Positions 1 through 8,116 of a stretch of DNA of 43,792 nucleotides are shown piece after piece. The translations under genes and the position numbers were made by a program. The notes under the pieces are model-generated. The model was not told the origin of the DNA and searched no databases. It was given only the letters and a program-made list of their open reading frames with translations. Numbering within the stretch: the stretch's first letter is position 1; every line of letters begins with the position of its first letter. The DNA comes from Candidatus Bathyarchaeota archaeon (GTDB taxonomy: Archaea; Thermoproteota; Bathyarchaeia; 40CM-2-53-6), in assembly GCA_005884605.1 (NCBI GenBank), contig VBBE01000020.1:1-43792 (forward strand), given 5' to 3'.

Positions 1-431
1 CTGTGGAGTGAGAGGTCGAACCCGTGTTCGATGGGGCGGAAGTTGATCGGGCTGGCGAATGTGTTGTCGATCATGGAGATGAGTCCGTGGGCCTTTGCGA
101 ATTCGACAACTGCTTTGTGGTCCGCTACCTCCAGCATCGGATTCGTCATCGTCTCGACATAGATTGCCTTCGTGTTGGGCCGTCGCTTCCTTTCCCAAGA
201 CTCGGGATCATTGCCATCGATGAAATCATAGGATATACCGAACGTGTGGAGATCCTTCGTGACAAAATCGTGGGTCCCACCGTACAAGCAGTTCTGGATT
301 AGCAGATGATCCCCGTTATGGAGGAATGTGAGTAGTGTGGTAGAGATTGCCGCCATTCCGCTCGCGGCCACCAGGGCGTCCTCCGCGCCTTCGATCGCGG
401 CCAGATAACCCGGATGGGAGAACCACTCAAA
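1..431 (-). pseudogene. Cys/Met metabolism PLP-dependent enzyme (cystathionine gamma-synthase/lyase-like), N-terminus missing, C-terminus off window
   Basis: Translating the minus strand from 431 to 1 gives an uninterrupted trans-sulfuration-enzyme segment. It includes IEGAEDALVAASGMAAI (the PLP phosphate-contact region of the family), LLIQNCLYGGTHDF, YVETMTNPMLEV and MIDNTFASP, whose Asp normally contacts the pyridine nitrogen of PLP. The PLP lysine would lie just beyond base 1, so it cannot be checked. An in-frame TAG (bases 434-432) precedes residue FEWFSHPGYLAA. No ATG, GTG or TTG lies between that stop and the conserved core, and the upstream 100 bases are non-coding in all frames. About 50 residues expected at the N-terminus are therefore absent. 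I infer a 5'-truncated remnant. A start within the core (GTG or ATG near AASGM) would give a protein lacking part of the dimer/PLP site. Confidence 0.7.
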
Positions 432-538
432 CTACCATCTGAGGGTAGCTAAGACCCTTCCGCCAGCTCAATCACTAAGAATCTATCACCGTTAGGAAAT
501 AGGAAAAACCTTAGCATCCGAGAATCGTTCCTCTATCT

Positions 539-766
539 GTGAATTCCCCGAATAAGCTTCGTCGGAACGACTTGAAAAAACGGCCACCCTCCCAACCGGA
601 AAAAGTGAGCTGGCAGAAGTGGCTCGAGCACTGGGAAAAGTGGAATGCGATTGTCGCAGAGGTCAAGCCTCCCCAGTGTGGCCTATTCGGTTGCGACGAG
701 AAGGTCAAGGTCCAGGGTAGGTGGAAGTGTACTGCCTGCGGCAAGATCACAGACACAGCAGTCTGA
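539..766 (+). CDS. Small hypothetical protein with C-terminal zinc-finger-like cysteines
   Basis: The reading frame is 75 residues from a GTG start. The N-terminal half is basic and Trp/Lys-rich (KVSWQKWLEHWEKW), suggesting an amphipathic helix. The C-terminal half carries CGLFGC and, 17 residues on, CTAC, a spacing compatible with a four-cysteine zinc ribbon. I do not recognise a family. It converges with the acetolactate-synthase-like gene 12 bases downstream. The cysteine pattern and basic composition favour a real gene; the short length and the opposite-strand ORF over the same bases keep confidence moderate. Nucleic-acid binding would be a guess. Confidence 0.5.
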   Translation: MNSPNKLRRNDLKKRPPSQPEKVSWQKWLEHWEKWNAIVAEVKPPQCGLFGCDEKVKVQGRWKCTACGKITDTAV

Positions 767-778
767 AAACTTTCGTTA

Positions 779-2473
779 CTACATGGGTTCTGTGAGTTCT
801 CCCAGCTTGTTCGTTAGCACTGTGTTCTGTGCATAGTCGACGGGGCAGGCGATGACCGAGACGCCATTATCGGCTAGTGCACGCTTCAGCGTGGGAAGTA
901 GATCTCCTGCTCGTGTTATCTGGTAGCCTCTGGCTCCGAAGCTCTCGGCGAATTTGACAAAGTCTGGATTGCCAAAGTCGACATGCGAGTGGTGCCCTAG
1001 CTCTAAGTCCATCTCCCACTTGATCATACCATATGACCCGTCAACCCAGATCAACACGACAACCGGTATCTCCTCCCTTACAGCGGTTTCAAGCTCCATC
1101 GAGTTCATCAAGAAGCCAGCGTCCCCAGCAACAGCCAGAACCTTACGGTCTGGGAAGGCAAGCTTCGCAGCAATTGCTCCTGGCAATGCGAAGGCCATGG
1201 TTGATAGACCGTTGGAGACGATGCAAGTGTTCGGCTGATAGGTCGGGTACAAGCGGGCCATCCACATTTTCACCGCACCCGTATCGACCAGCACGATGTC
1301 CTTCTCGCTCATCGCTGCCCGAATATCGGCGACGATGCGCTGGGGCTTGACTGGATAGGAGTTGTCGCTTCTTCCCATCTCAAGCTCATCCTGTAACAAA
1401 CGACGAATCTTCTGACCCGTTGGATTCGACGCTGGCTTGAGTTCAGTCTCTCGCGCTAAGGCGTCAAGTGATTCTGAAACGTCACCCTGGATACCGACGG
1501 CGAGATGATAGTGAGCATCAACCTGCGCGGGGTAGCGGTGGATGTGGATGATCTGCTTGTCACCCTTCGGATTGATCTTTACAGGATCAAACTCTTGCAT
1601 GTCATACCCGACACTTAGAATCACATCGGCCTGGTCAAAGCCAAAATTTGCATAATCGTGAACCATGAATCCTATCGTACCGAGCGCGTTAGGATGGTTG
1701 TCTGGAAAGACTCCCTTGCCCATGAACGTCGTCGCGACAGGCATGCGAAGACGTTCGGAGAAACGAACCAGCGCCTCGCCAGCGTGACCACGCACGGCAC
1801 CGTGTCCCGCAAGCAGGACAGGTCTCTTCGCAGCCTCCAGAACCTTCGCGGCCCGCGATATCTGGGTACGAGAGGGAGAGGTATCGCGCACGACATTGAT
1901 CTCGAGCGGATGATGCCCCGGAGGCACGGGCATTTTCTCGACATCTTCCGGCAGTGCCAGATAGACGGCGCCAGGACGCTCGGTCTGCGCAAGCTTGAAC
2001 GCCTTCCGAACCATCTCCGGCACAGCTTCCGGTCTCGGGATGAGTTCGGCCCATTTTGTGACAGGCTTGAACATGCTGACCAAGTCGATTATCTGGTGAG
2101 ATTCCTTGTATATCCTGTTCAAACCGCCCTGCGCGCTGATAGCGACCAGGGGGACGCTGTCGCTGTTGGCGTCCGCGGTTCCTAGTAAGAGGTTGATCGC
2201 TCCGGGCCCGAGGGTCGCAACGCAGACTCCCGCCCGATCAGTCAGGCGGCCGTAGATGTCGGCCATGAACGAGGCAGCTTGCTCGTGACGGACAAGAACG
2301 AAATGGATAGACGAATTGTTCAACGCGTCGATGAAATGAATATTTTCCTCGCCAGGTATACCAAAGGCATACTTGACACCTTCATTCTCCAAGCACCGAA
2401 CAAGAAGCTGAGCAGCAGTCTCCGAATGCTTCTCGCTTGCTTGCTCGCTCACACCGATCAGTTTTTTCATCAA
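779..2473 (-). CDS. Acetolactate synthase large subunit-like ThDP-dependent enzyme
   Basis: This 564-residue protein has the three-domain layout of the acetolactate synthase/pyruvate oxidase family. The N-terminal Pyr domain contains AFGIPGEENIHFIDAL, with the catalytic Glu that activates ThDP, and RHEQAASFMADIYGRLT. A central domain follows, then the C-terminal PP domain with GDAGFLMNSMELETA and WVDGSYGMIKWE, the Mg-diphosphate motif. Such enzymes condense two pyruvates to 2-acetolactate, for branched-chain amino acid synthesis or catabolic acetoin formation. No small regulatory subunit (IlvN) lies next to it, which favours an AlsS-like or orphan role over a biosynthetic IlvBN complex. The start ATG-ATG-AAA-AAA is at 2473. 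A different ThDP decarboxylase or ligase specificity cannot be excluded from sequence alone. Confidence 0.85.
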   Translation of the reverse strand: MMKKLIGVSEQASEKHSETAAQLLVRCLENEGVKYAFGIPGEENIHFIDALNNSSIHFVLVRHEQAASFMADIYGRLTDRAGVCVATLGPGAINLLLGTADANSDSVPLVAISAQGGLNRIYKESHQIIDLVSMFKPVTKWAELIPRPEAVPEMVRKAFKLAQTERPGAVYLALPEDVEKMPVPPGHHPLEINVVRDTSPSRTQISRAAKVLEAAKRPVLLAGHGAVRGHAGEALVRFSERLRMPVATTFMGKGVFPDNHPNALGTIGFMVHDYANFGFDQADVILSVGYDMQEFDPVKINPKGDKQIIHIHRYPAQVDAHYHLAVGIQGDVSESLDALARETELKPASNPTGQKIRRLLQDELEMGRSDNSYPVKPQRIVADIRAAMSEKDIVLVDTGAVKMWMARLYPTYQPNTCIVSNGLSTMAFALPGAIAAKLAFPDRKVLAVAGDAGFLMNSMELETAVREEIPVVVLIWVDGSYGMIKWEMDLELGHHSHVDFGNPDFVKFAESFGARGYQITRAGDLLPTLKRALADNGVSVIACPVDYAQNTVLTNKLGELTEPM

Positions 2474-2623
2474 ATACCCAGATTCTCGACTTGGGTCGCT
2501 GACTTGGCCCTCTGTAATTAATGCGTCCTGTCACTTTCTGTGGGATTCAATGAATCCTGCTTGGCAAAGGGCTTGGCTACAATTACCGTATCTATTTTCT
2601 TCGAGGGTCGTTACTGTACGACA

Positions 2624-3235
2624 ATGAGGCGAATCGAGACCCGAATCTTCCGCATCGACACTGAGGTAGCCGAGCAACTCGACGAACTTGCGCAGAAGGA
2701 CAAGATTAGTGTCAACGTTATTGCAAATCAGGCATTGAGGAAGCACGTGGAATACGACTCCTACGCGGAAAAGTTCGGCCTCGTCACGATCTCGAAAGGG
2801 CTTCTAAAGAGGTTTTTCAGTCTGATGTCCGACGAGCAGGCAAGATCCCTCGGTAGGAAATCGGGTGAACATGAGGGAGTCGCTCTCGTCAGTTTCTGGT
2901 TCAAGGATTTCAACCTGGAAAACGTGATAAAATCGTTGGGTCGGGTAGCCTCGCACTACAACCACAATTTCGAATTCGAGTACACGCATGACGGACAAGC
3001 CTATGTCGCGATACTCAGGCATGATTGTGGACCCCGCTCTTCAGCTTTCTATGCTGAATTCGTCAAATCCATCTTCGCACTCCTTGACGTCAGGGTTGGG
3101 CTGGAAGAAACCGAAGGTCAGATCGTCGCAAAGCTGTTCGTTCAGAAACCCGACCAGCAACTAACTGCAGGGAAAGTCGTTCCTGATGAGCTGAAGCCTC
3201 CATACGTTCAACCATCCCCAAAACAGGCCGTATAG
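2624..3235 (+). CDS. Ribbon-helix-helix (CopG-like) DNA-binding protein with uncharacterised C-terminal domain
   Basis: The open frame extends upstream to 2540. I choose the ATG at 2624 because the RHH strand begins at once with RRIETRIFRIDTEVAEQLDELAQ. The first ~50 residues have the beta-strand/two-helix pattern of Arc/MetJ/CopG DNA-binding domains. The remaining ~150 residues form a separate alpha/beta domain, with YTHDGQAYVAILRHDCGP followed by a predicted helix and VGLEETEGQIVAKLF, resembling the sensor-like C-terminal domain seen on many archaeal RHH proteins. I infer a transcription factor; the ligand is unknown. It is divergent from the acetolactate-synthase-like gene across a 150-base intergenic region, so it may regulate that gene or itself. 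Confidence 0.75.
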   Translation: MRRIETRIFRIDTEVAEQLDELAQKDKISVNVIANQALRKHVEYDSYAEKFGLVTISKGLLKRFFSLMSDEQARSLGRKSGEHEGVALVSFWFKDFNLENVIKSLGRVASHYNHNFEFEYTHDGQAYVAILRHDCGPRSSAFYAEFVKSIFALLDVRVGLEETEGQIVAKLFVQKPDQQLTAGKVVPDELKPPYVQPSPKQAV

Positions 3236-3333
3236 CACGGTTTAGAATTCGTACACTCTCTAGACAGCAGGAGACGCAGGGAAAAGAAGGGGCAAGGAGG
3301 CTTGATGCCTCCTAGCTCTCTGTTCGGGTTTTC

Positions 3334-4821
3334 TTAGGGAAATATTCCTGTGCCAGATGTCTGAGTTGCGATATTAGTGCTGTCGCAGGAACCTGTGTTG
3401 CTCTGGCTTGGCGTACAGTTAGGCCCAGCAGGATGCGTTGGCGTGTTGCTGTACTGGTCGTCGCTGTAGACGATAGATGCCATGCCTGTTGTCGGGCTTG
3501 CGGCCACTCCGAAATCATCGTACAGGTCACGGTTTCCCGTGCAGGTCGCCCCTGACTCGCACACTCCACCGTTATGGATCACTGGTGTCGCTGCTTGCTG
3601 AGAGAACAAGCTTCCAGCGGTTGTGGCTTGGAGGTTTTGTGCGAAATAGACGTACCATGCAGCGCTTGAGGGGTAGTTGTCCGGCGTTTTCACGCCGTCG
3701 TAGTAGGAGGTTCCATACCAGACAACGTCAAGCTTGCCCGCTCCACCAGCAACACTCCAAGGCATGATGGCGGTAGCAGATGGGCTCTGGTTGATCTGCG
3801 ATGGAGCAGACCATGTTGTTCCGTGATCAATGGAGAAACTATAGTAGAGATTGTGGTCGTCTGTGAATACAACGTAAATGTTTCCTGCCAGGTCGACGCT
3901 GACGTTGACGAACTGGTGTCCATAGGACACGGAAGTGTTCGGGTTAACGTACACAGCATGGTCAGTGAATGTCAAGCCGCCATCGGTGGACACTGCAAGC
4001 CAGACCGCGTGAAGGCCGCAGTTGAGACACGTTGTCTCTGTTGCGCTTGCGATTCCGCTAAGCGACTGGTATATGTTGTGGTTCCCTGGGTCTATTGCAA
4101 GATTTCCTATCTCGTTCTGGAAGGACGCCAGCCAGAGATGGTTTGCATCGAACGCGTTTCCTGTCTGGGCGAAGGTCATGCCAGCGTCAGTGCTGCAGTT
4201 GACGAAGATGTCGTTCGTGGCAGTAATGCTGTGATACGAGACGCAGACTTTGCCAGCCCCCTCGGCAGCGATCCATGGTCTGTCGTCGCCCGGTACAGAA
4301 GCACCTGTTGGATTGAGAAGCCATGTGCTGCCGCCGTCAGTGCTAGTGCTCACGTAGACGTTTGTCAGTGCGAGGCTTGCTACGTAGACGTTGTAGACGC
4401 CGTTCGCGTTCAGGGTTGACGCGACCGCTAGGTCCGTGTCTCCACCCGCTGGCGAGAACTGCGTTCCTGCTGCAGAGGCGCTGTTAGGTGATGCTAGCGA
4501 TATATAGTGGAGCCCGGCGTCAGTAGATTTCCAGGCATCAGTTCCCCCTGACAGCCCGTTCTCAGAGGAGGAGTAGAAGTTGCCGGCCGGGTCCGCTCGG
4601 ATTGCGGGCTCTGCGGCGAAATTGTAACAGTTTGCTAATGTGTTGGGGCAGGCTACTCCAGGGGTGTTTCCGAGTTCATAGTTTGTGAATGCAAAGCCTG
4701 CGGCCCTCGCGCCTCCAATAGAGTAGAGTGTGCTTATTCCTATTACGAGCAGAATGGTCGACAATCGTAGAATGCGCGTTAGGATGTCTATTTTGTTCTG
4801 TGGGTTGAGATTCTTGTTCAA
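3334..4821 (-). CDS. Secreted sialidase-fold (BNR/Asp-box repeat) protein
   Basis: The protein has 495 residues. An N-terminal basic stretch and hydrophobic segment (about residues 19-38, ending in ARA-A) make a plausible signal peptide. The mature part has at least five Asp-box-like motifs of the SxDxGxTW type: STDAGLHY, STDGGSTW, STDAGMTF, STDGGLTF and SIDHGTTW. These mark a beta-propeller of the sialidase superfamily. The sequence is rich in Asn, Ser and Thr, as usual for exported archaeal proteins, and no C-terminal anchor is visible. The fold call is solid but glycosidase activity is not: I cannot identify the Arg triad or nucleophilic Tyr/Glu of true sialidases. It may instead be a binding propeller. 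It is isolated, with no obvious operon. Confidence 0.75.
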   Translation of the reverse strand: MNKNLNPQNKIDILTRILRLSTILLVIGISTLYSIGGARAAGFAFTNYELGNTPGVACPNTLANCYNFAAEPAIRADPAGNFYSSSENGLSGGTDAWKSTDAGLHYISLASPNSASAAGTQFSPAGGDTDLAVASTLNANGVYNVYVASLALTNVYVSTSTDGGSTWLLNPTGASVPGDDRPWIAAEGAGKVCVSYHSITATNDIFVNCSTDAGMTFAQTGNAFDANHLWLASFQNEIGNLAIDPGNHNIYQSLSGIASATETTCLNCGLHAVWLAVSTDGGLTFTDHAVYVNPNTSVSYGHQFVNVSVDLAGNIYVVFTDDHNLYYSFSIDHGTTWSAPSQINQSPSATAIMPWSVAGGAGKLDVVWYGTSYYDGVKTPDNYPSSAAWYVYFAQNLQATTAGSLFSQQAATPVIHNGGVCESGATCTGNRDLYDDFGVAASPTTGMASIVYSDDQYSNTPTHPAGPNCTPSQSNTGSCDSTNIATQTSGTGIFP

Positions 4822-4933
4822 GGATTATTCGCGGGGACAGGAGTTATCAACCGATATATTCGGCGCGTCTACAAGCGATTACAAAGAACCACACTCGGCC
4901 CTCGGTGCCAGAAAGACACTACAAAGGTAAAAC

Positions 4934-4941
4934 CTTTTAAC
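4934..4941 (+). promoter_or_regulatory. TATA-like box for the cupredoxin gene
   Basis: CTTTTAAC lies about 25 bases before the ATG at 4964. This is the spacing expected for an archaeal TATA box driving a leaderless or nearly leaderless transcript. It is a positional inference only. Confidence 0.4.
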
Positions 4942-4963
4942 AACGTCGTAACTTGACGGGGCC

Positions 4964-5398
4964 ATGGCTTCCTGGAACACCCGAAATCTCCTAATCGCGA
5001 CCGTATTGCTAGCAGCAATCGTTGGAGCCGTTACAGGGCTTGCAGCCGGCTATCTTGCGCATCCCAGCCCCACGCCCCAAACACGAAACATCTACCTGTT
5101 CGCTCAAGACCTAAGCTTCAGCGCACCATCAAACCTGAACTCCGATTACATTTACTCATCGAACCAGATCACCGTGAACAAAGGCGACACCGTAACCATT
5201 CACTTCTACAATCCCACTGACCAAGCTCACTCATTCACGATCGGCGCGCCCTACGCAAACGATGTGGTGGTGGCCGCCCAATCTACGGTAATCCAGAACG
5301 CAAACATAACAATCACAACAAGCCAAGCAGGAAGCTTTGCCTTCCATTGCAAATTCCATCCACCACAGATGACCGGAACGATCCTAGTTCAGGGATAA
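4964..5398 (+). CDS. Membrane-anchored cupredoxin (blue copper protein)
   Basis: This is a 144-residue protein. A single hydrophobic helix (residues about 9-31) anchors it or acts as a signal. The rest is one cupredoxin domain placed outside the membrane. The four expected type-1 copper ligands are visible: His89 in QAHSF, then Cys129, His132 and Met136 in FHCKFHPPQM. The Cys-x2-His-x3-Met spacing is compact, between amicyanin and plastocyanin patterns. The likely role is electron transfer at the outer face of the membrane; the redox partners are not encoded nearby. A second cupredoxin at 41193-42404 has the same ligand spacing. Confidence 0.85.
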   Translation: MASWNTRNLLIATVLLAAIVGAVTGLAAGYLAHPSPTPQTRNIYLFAQDLSFSAPSNLNSDYIYSSNQITVNKGDTVTIHFYNPTDQAHSFTIGAPYANDVVVAAQSTVIQNANITITTSQAGSFAFHCKFHPPQMTGTILVQG

Positions 5399-5410
5399 CA
5401 CACGCGGCCG

Positions 5411-6433
5411 TCAAGGTTTTGGTGACGCTGGCTGGGCCGACGTTTGCTGGAAATTAAAACAGTCCGCCATATTATCAGCTTGTGCATCACGCTGGTTCAA
5501 TGCGCGTAGCCCGAATAGAGATTCGCAGAATTTTGCCACGCTGACGTGCGAGTGCAATATCTTCGAAACGTACCCACTCTTCGCATATGGACTCAGTACT
5601 AGGCAAGGGACTCGAGATCCATACCGGAACTGTGTCCCCTTGTAGCAGGGTTGTGGAGTCGCAGGCTTCCACGTCTCCATATTCGGCGGGTCTACGTGGT
5701 CGTACCATCCACCCCAGTCATCCCATGTTATGAAAATAGCAATCCTTCCCCAGAGTCCTCCCTTCACAATCGCGTTCACCTGGTCTACGGTCCACTGCAT
5801 ACCCGTCGTCACGTTCCCCATCGGACCCTTCCCAGGGTCCGGAGGATGCTCATCAAACTGACTCGTAGCATAGACCCATGAGACATTCGGTAGCTTCCCC
5901 GTCGCCGCATCCTTCGCGAACTGGTCAGAAGTGAGCTTGTTTCTTCCCCCAACCGAGCTCAGATATTGAAACACGTATCCCCCATAGTTAGCCCAGGTTA
6001 GCTTGTGCGATTCGAGGCTCAGGGGGAGTGAAGAAGCGATTCTGGACTGGTCGCCTGGGTGAGGATTGTCGATGAAGGGAGAATCGGCCGCCACCGCCAT
6101 CAAATGGTTTGGCGTTGACGGTCCAGCGACATCTGTGAAATATTGATCGCACAGGGTGAATTTTCTGGCATACGCAAAGTATGCGGGAATATCTGCCTCC
6201 ACGAATTGTTGGCGGACCGAAGTGGTCTGGCGAGTCAGCCATGCGCTATGTCGATGATCCGGATCACGGGGTGGTGGATTAGGCGATCTTGGCATGGTCA
6301 TCCCGTTAGCGCCAGGAAAAGTGCCGAAGTAATTGTCGAAGGTATGATTCTCCTTGAAAATGATCACAACACGGTCGACCTTGTCAGAGCCTAAGCCGCC
6401 TGGCTGTTGCTTCGCTTCGAACATGTGAAGCAT
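5411..6433 (-). CDS. Phosphoesterase family protein (phospholipase C / acid phosphatase-like)
   Basis: The 340-residue sequence opens with VVIIFKENHTFDNYFGTFPG, the EN-x-(S/T)FD-x-YFG signature of the bacterial phospholipase C/AcpA phosphoesterase family. Further family landmarks are TPNHLMAVAADSPF, TWDDWGGWYDHVDPPN (a metal-site region) and RVPCLVLSPYAKSGYV. It should hydrolyse phosphate mono- or diesters such as phospholipid headgroups; the substrate is not predictable. Most relatives are exported, but no signal peptide is visible from the ATG at 6433, so it may be cytoplasmic or use another route. TATA-like CATAAAACC on the minus strand (about 6459-6451) is spaced for a leaderless transcript beginning near this ATG. 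Confidence 0.8.
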   Translation of the reverse strand: MLHMFEAKQQPGGLGSDKVDRVVIIFKENHTFDNYFGTFPGANGMTMPRSPNPPPRDPDHRHSAWLTRQTTSVRQQFVEADIPAYFAYARKFTLCDQYFTDVAGPSTPNHLMAVAADSPFIDNPHPGDQSRIASSLPLSLESHKLTWANYGGYVFQYLSSVGGRNKLTSDQFAKDAATGKLPNVSWVYATSQFDEHPPDPGKGPMGNVTTGMQWTVDQVNAIVKGGLWGRIAIFITWDDWGGWYDHVDPPNMETWKPATPQPCYKGTQFRYGSRVPCLVLSPYAKSGYVSKILHSHVSVAKFCESLFGLRALNQRDAQADNMADCFNFQQTSAQPASPKP

Positions 6434-6479
6434 CAGGCGCTCGGAGAAATCGGTTTTATGCCTACCTCACATCGCTGCG

Positions 6480-7094
6480 TCAGCGATTTCGCAACGGTTG
6501 AACGCCGTCCTTGGGCAGAAAGATTGCCTTGAATCCTTCCAGCCACGCTCGTCTCGCGTCTTCAACTGGCAGCCCGGTCACAACTATTGTCTCAATCCCG
6601 TTCCACAACGCGATCAGGGCATAGGTTATGAAGCGCAAATCCAAGTCTCTAGCGATGAAGCCTCTCTTTCGTCCCTCCTCCAGATAACTCATCAGTGTCG
6701 TCGCGTACTCGTCCTGGGTCTTCTTGAGCACTCTTCGAAGGCCGGGGTTGTGCGAGGCCTCCGAGAATATTTCGAAGCTCAGTCCCGAGTTCGAGCCGTA
6801 GCGCTTCAGCATCTTGTCGAAGAACTCGCCAGCGCTCTCTAGGGGGTTCTTTTTCTCGCTGAACGTGGAGTATAGGATCTCTTTGAAAGCCAAGGGTTCT
6901 GCTCGGGCGATCGCCTCGAACAACTCCTCCTTGCTCGCAAAATAGAGGTAAAGTGCTCCCTTGCTAACACCTAGTTTCTTGGCCACGTCGTCCATGGTTG
7001 CCTGGCGGTAACCCTTTTCGCCAAAGACTTGGTTTGCAGCTGTAAGGATTCGTGTTCTGGCTTCTTTCTTGTATTCCGGGACGACCCGCGGCAT
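6480..7094 (-). CDS. TetR/AcrR family transcriptional regulator
   Basis: The N-terminal helix-turn-helix is clear: TRILTAANQVFGEKGY, then TMDDVAKKLGVSKGALYLYF and SKEELFEAI. A helical ligand-binding/dimerisation domain of about 140 residues follows. The open frame continues up to 7163. I choose the ATG at 7094 (giving MPRVVPEYKKEART) because a TATA-like box at 7126-7135 lies between the two candidate starts, so the longer start would be upstream of the promoter. The gene is divergent from an SDR remnant, with a TGACT-N4-AGTCA dyad between them. TetR proteins commonly repress themselves and the facing gene. The effector is unknown. Confidence 0.88.
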   Translation of the reverse strand: MPRVVPEYKKEARTRILTAANQVFGEKGYRQATMDDVAKKLGVSKGALYLYFASKEELFEAIARAEPLAFKEILYSTFSEKKNPLESAGEFFDKMLKRYGSNSGLSFEIFSEASHNPGLRRVLKKTQDEYATTLMSYLEEGRKRGFIARDLDLRFITYALIALWNGIETIVVTGLPVEDARRAWLEGFKAIFLPKDGVQPLRNR

Positions 7095-7125
7095 TTTTCT
7101 ACTGTGAACATGTGCGCGTGCGTTG

Positions 7126-7135
7126 TATTTAAAAA
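7126..7135 (-). promoter_or_regulatory. TATA-like box for the TetR gene
   Basis: TATTTAAAAA (plus-strand reading) lies about 36 bases before the chosen tetR start at 7094, predicting a short leader of around 10 bases. It also decides the start choice for that gene. Confidence 0.45.
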
Positions 7136-7146
7136 TGACCGACGCG

Positions 7147-7169
7147 TTTAAATAATGACTCACCAGTCA
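7147..7169 (+). promoter_or_regulatory. TATA-like box plus inverted repeat, probable TetR operator
   Basis: TTTAAATA (7147-7154) is followed immediately by TGACT-CACC-AGTCA (7156-7169), a perfect 5-base inverted repeat with a 4-base spacer. It sits between the divergent TetR and SDR starts and just downstream of the plus-strand TATA box, where a bound repressor would block initiation. That it is the TetR operator is inferred from position. Confidence 0.45.
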
Positions 7170-7184
7170 GTTTAGCGACCGATA

Positions 7185-7863
7185 ATGCAGAACGAAAACG
7201 TCTCCGACAAGATGACGATGAAGGACAAGGTCGTGATGGTTACGGGAGCCAATTCCGGGATAGGAAAAGCAGCCAGCATAGTCCTTGCCGAAAAAGGCGC
7301 TACAGTCGTCATGGTCGCACGTAACAAGGAGAGAGGCGAAGCCGCAAGATCCGAAATATCTTGCACCCTTCCTTCTAACAAACCTCCAACTTGACCTATT
7401 GAAGGCCAACGCTCCAAGCCGAATCATCAACGTATCATCCGTGGGACACTACAATGGGCACATCAACTTCGACGATCTCAACCTGGAAAAAGAGTATGGC
7501 GGATGGAAAGCATATGGACAATCCAAACTAGCCCTCGTCCTCTTCACTCACGAACTCGCCAAGAAACTCCAAGGAACAGGAGTAACAGTCAACGCAGTAC
7601 ACCCGGGAACAGTCGCGACCAACATCTGGAGTAGACCTCTAGGTCCAGTAGGCTTCATTATGGCCCTGCCGAAATTGTTCATGACAAGTCCCGAGAAAGG
7701 CGCGGAGACAATCGTGTATCTCGCTTCCTCACCCGATGCAAAGAGTCTCAGTGGAGAATATCTTGAGAAGTTGAAAGTGAAGAAATCGTCAGACGAATCC
7801 TATAATGAGGAGATCGCGCAGAGACTTTGGGATGTCAGCGCAAAACTAACCCGTCTCTCCTAG
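7185..7863 (+). pseudogene. Short-chain dehydrogenase/reductase with internal deletion and frameshift
   Basis: Two fragments in different frames belong to one SDR of the retinol-dehydrogenase/WWOX-like type. The first (from 7185) has KDKVVMVTGANSGIGKAA, the Rossmann TGxxxGIG motif, and runs to about GEAARSEI. The second, one frame over, resumes near 7350 with LAPFLLTNLQLDLLKA, then IINVSS, YGQSKLALVLFT (the catalytic YxxxK) and VNAVHPGTV, and ends at 7863. The intervening 65-75 residues, which normally include the NNAG motif, are missing, and the frame shifts at the junction around 7350-7365. No full-length product is possible, so I call it a pseudogene. A sequencing or assembly deletion is the alternative. 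It faces the TetR gene, suggesting it was the regulator's original target. Confidence 0.8.
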
Positions 7864-7920
7864 TTTCTTCCACAATGGAAAGGAAATTCGAGATGAACGG
7901 TATGCATCCAGTTGAAACGG

Positions 7921-7961
7921 ATCTCGCGAGTCAGCGAGATGTAATCACATTATGTGACTAC
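7921..7961. promoter_or_regulatory. Two adjacent palindromes, probable regulator binding region
   Basis: ATCTCGC-N6-GCGAGAT (7921-7940) is a perfect 7-base inverted repeat. It is followed directly by GTAATCACAT-T-ATGTGACTAC (7941-7961), a dyad matching at 9 of 10 positions. Both lie in the 250-base gap between the SDR remnant and the ABC exporter operon. The 21-base dyad looks like a dimeric transcription-factor operator; the first could be an operator or a hairpin. The assignment is by symmetry and position only. Confidence 0.45.
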
Positions 7962-8067
7962 GAGACGTGCCCGACCATTAAAAGCAACAACGGTCTCAGT
8001 GCAGTGATCGTGGTGAAATCTGATGGAAACTCACACTCGATCGAAGCCGGAAGCAATCGCGGCAACC

Positions 8068-8078
8068 GTAATTATTAC
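8068..8078 (+). promoter_or_regulatory. AT-rich dyad / TATA-like element before ABC exporter operon
   Basis: GTAATTATTAC is a perfect 5-base dyad about a single base, located about 40-49 bases before the ATG at 8117. It could serve as a TATA box (transcript start near 8100). Its outer GTAAT half-site repeats that of the dyad at 7941-7961. Confidence 0.35.
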
Positions 8079-8116
8079 AAGTCTCTTGAGAATCGCTCGG
8101 TAGGAGATGCTCTTCA

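Noticed and set aside
24..302. 92-residue plus-strand ORF at the left edge
   Set aside because: The minus strand clearly encodes a PLP enzyme core over the same bases.
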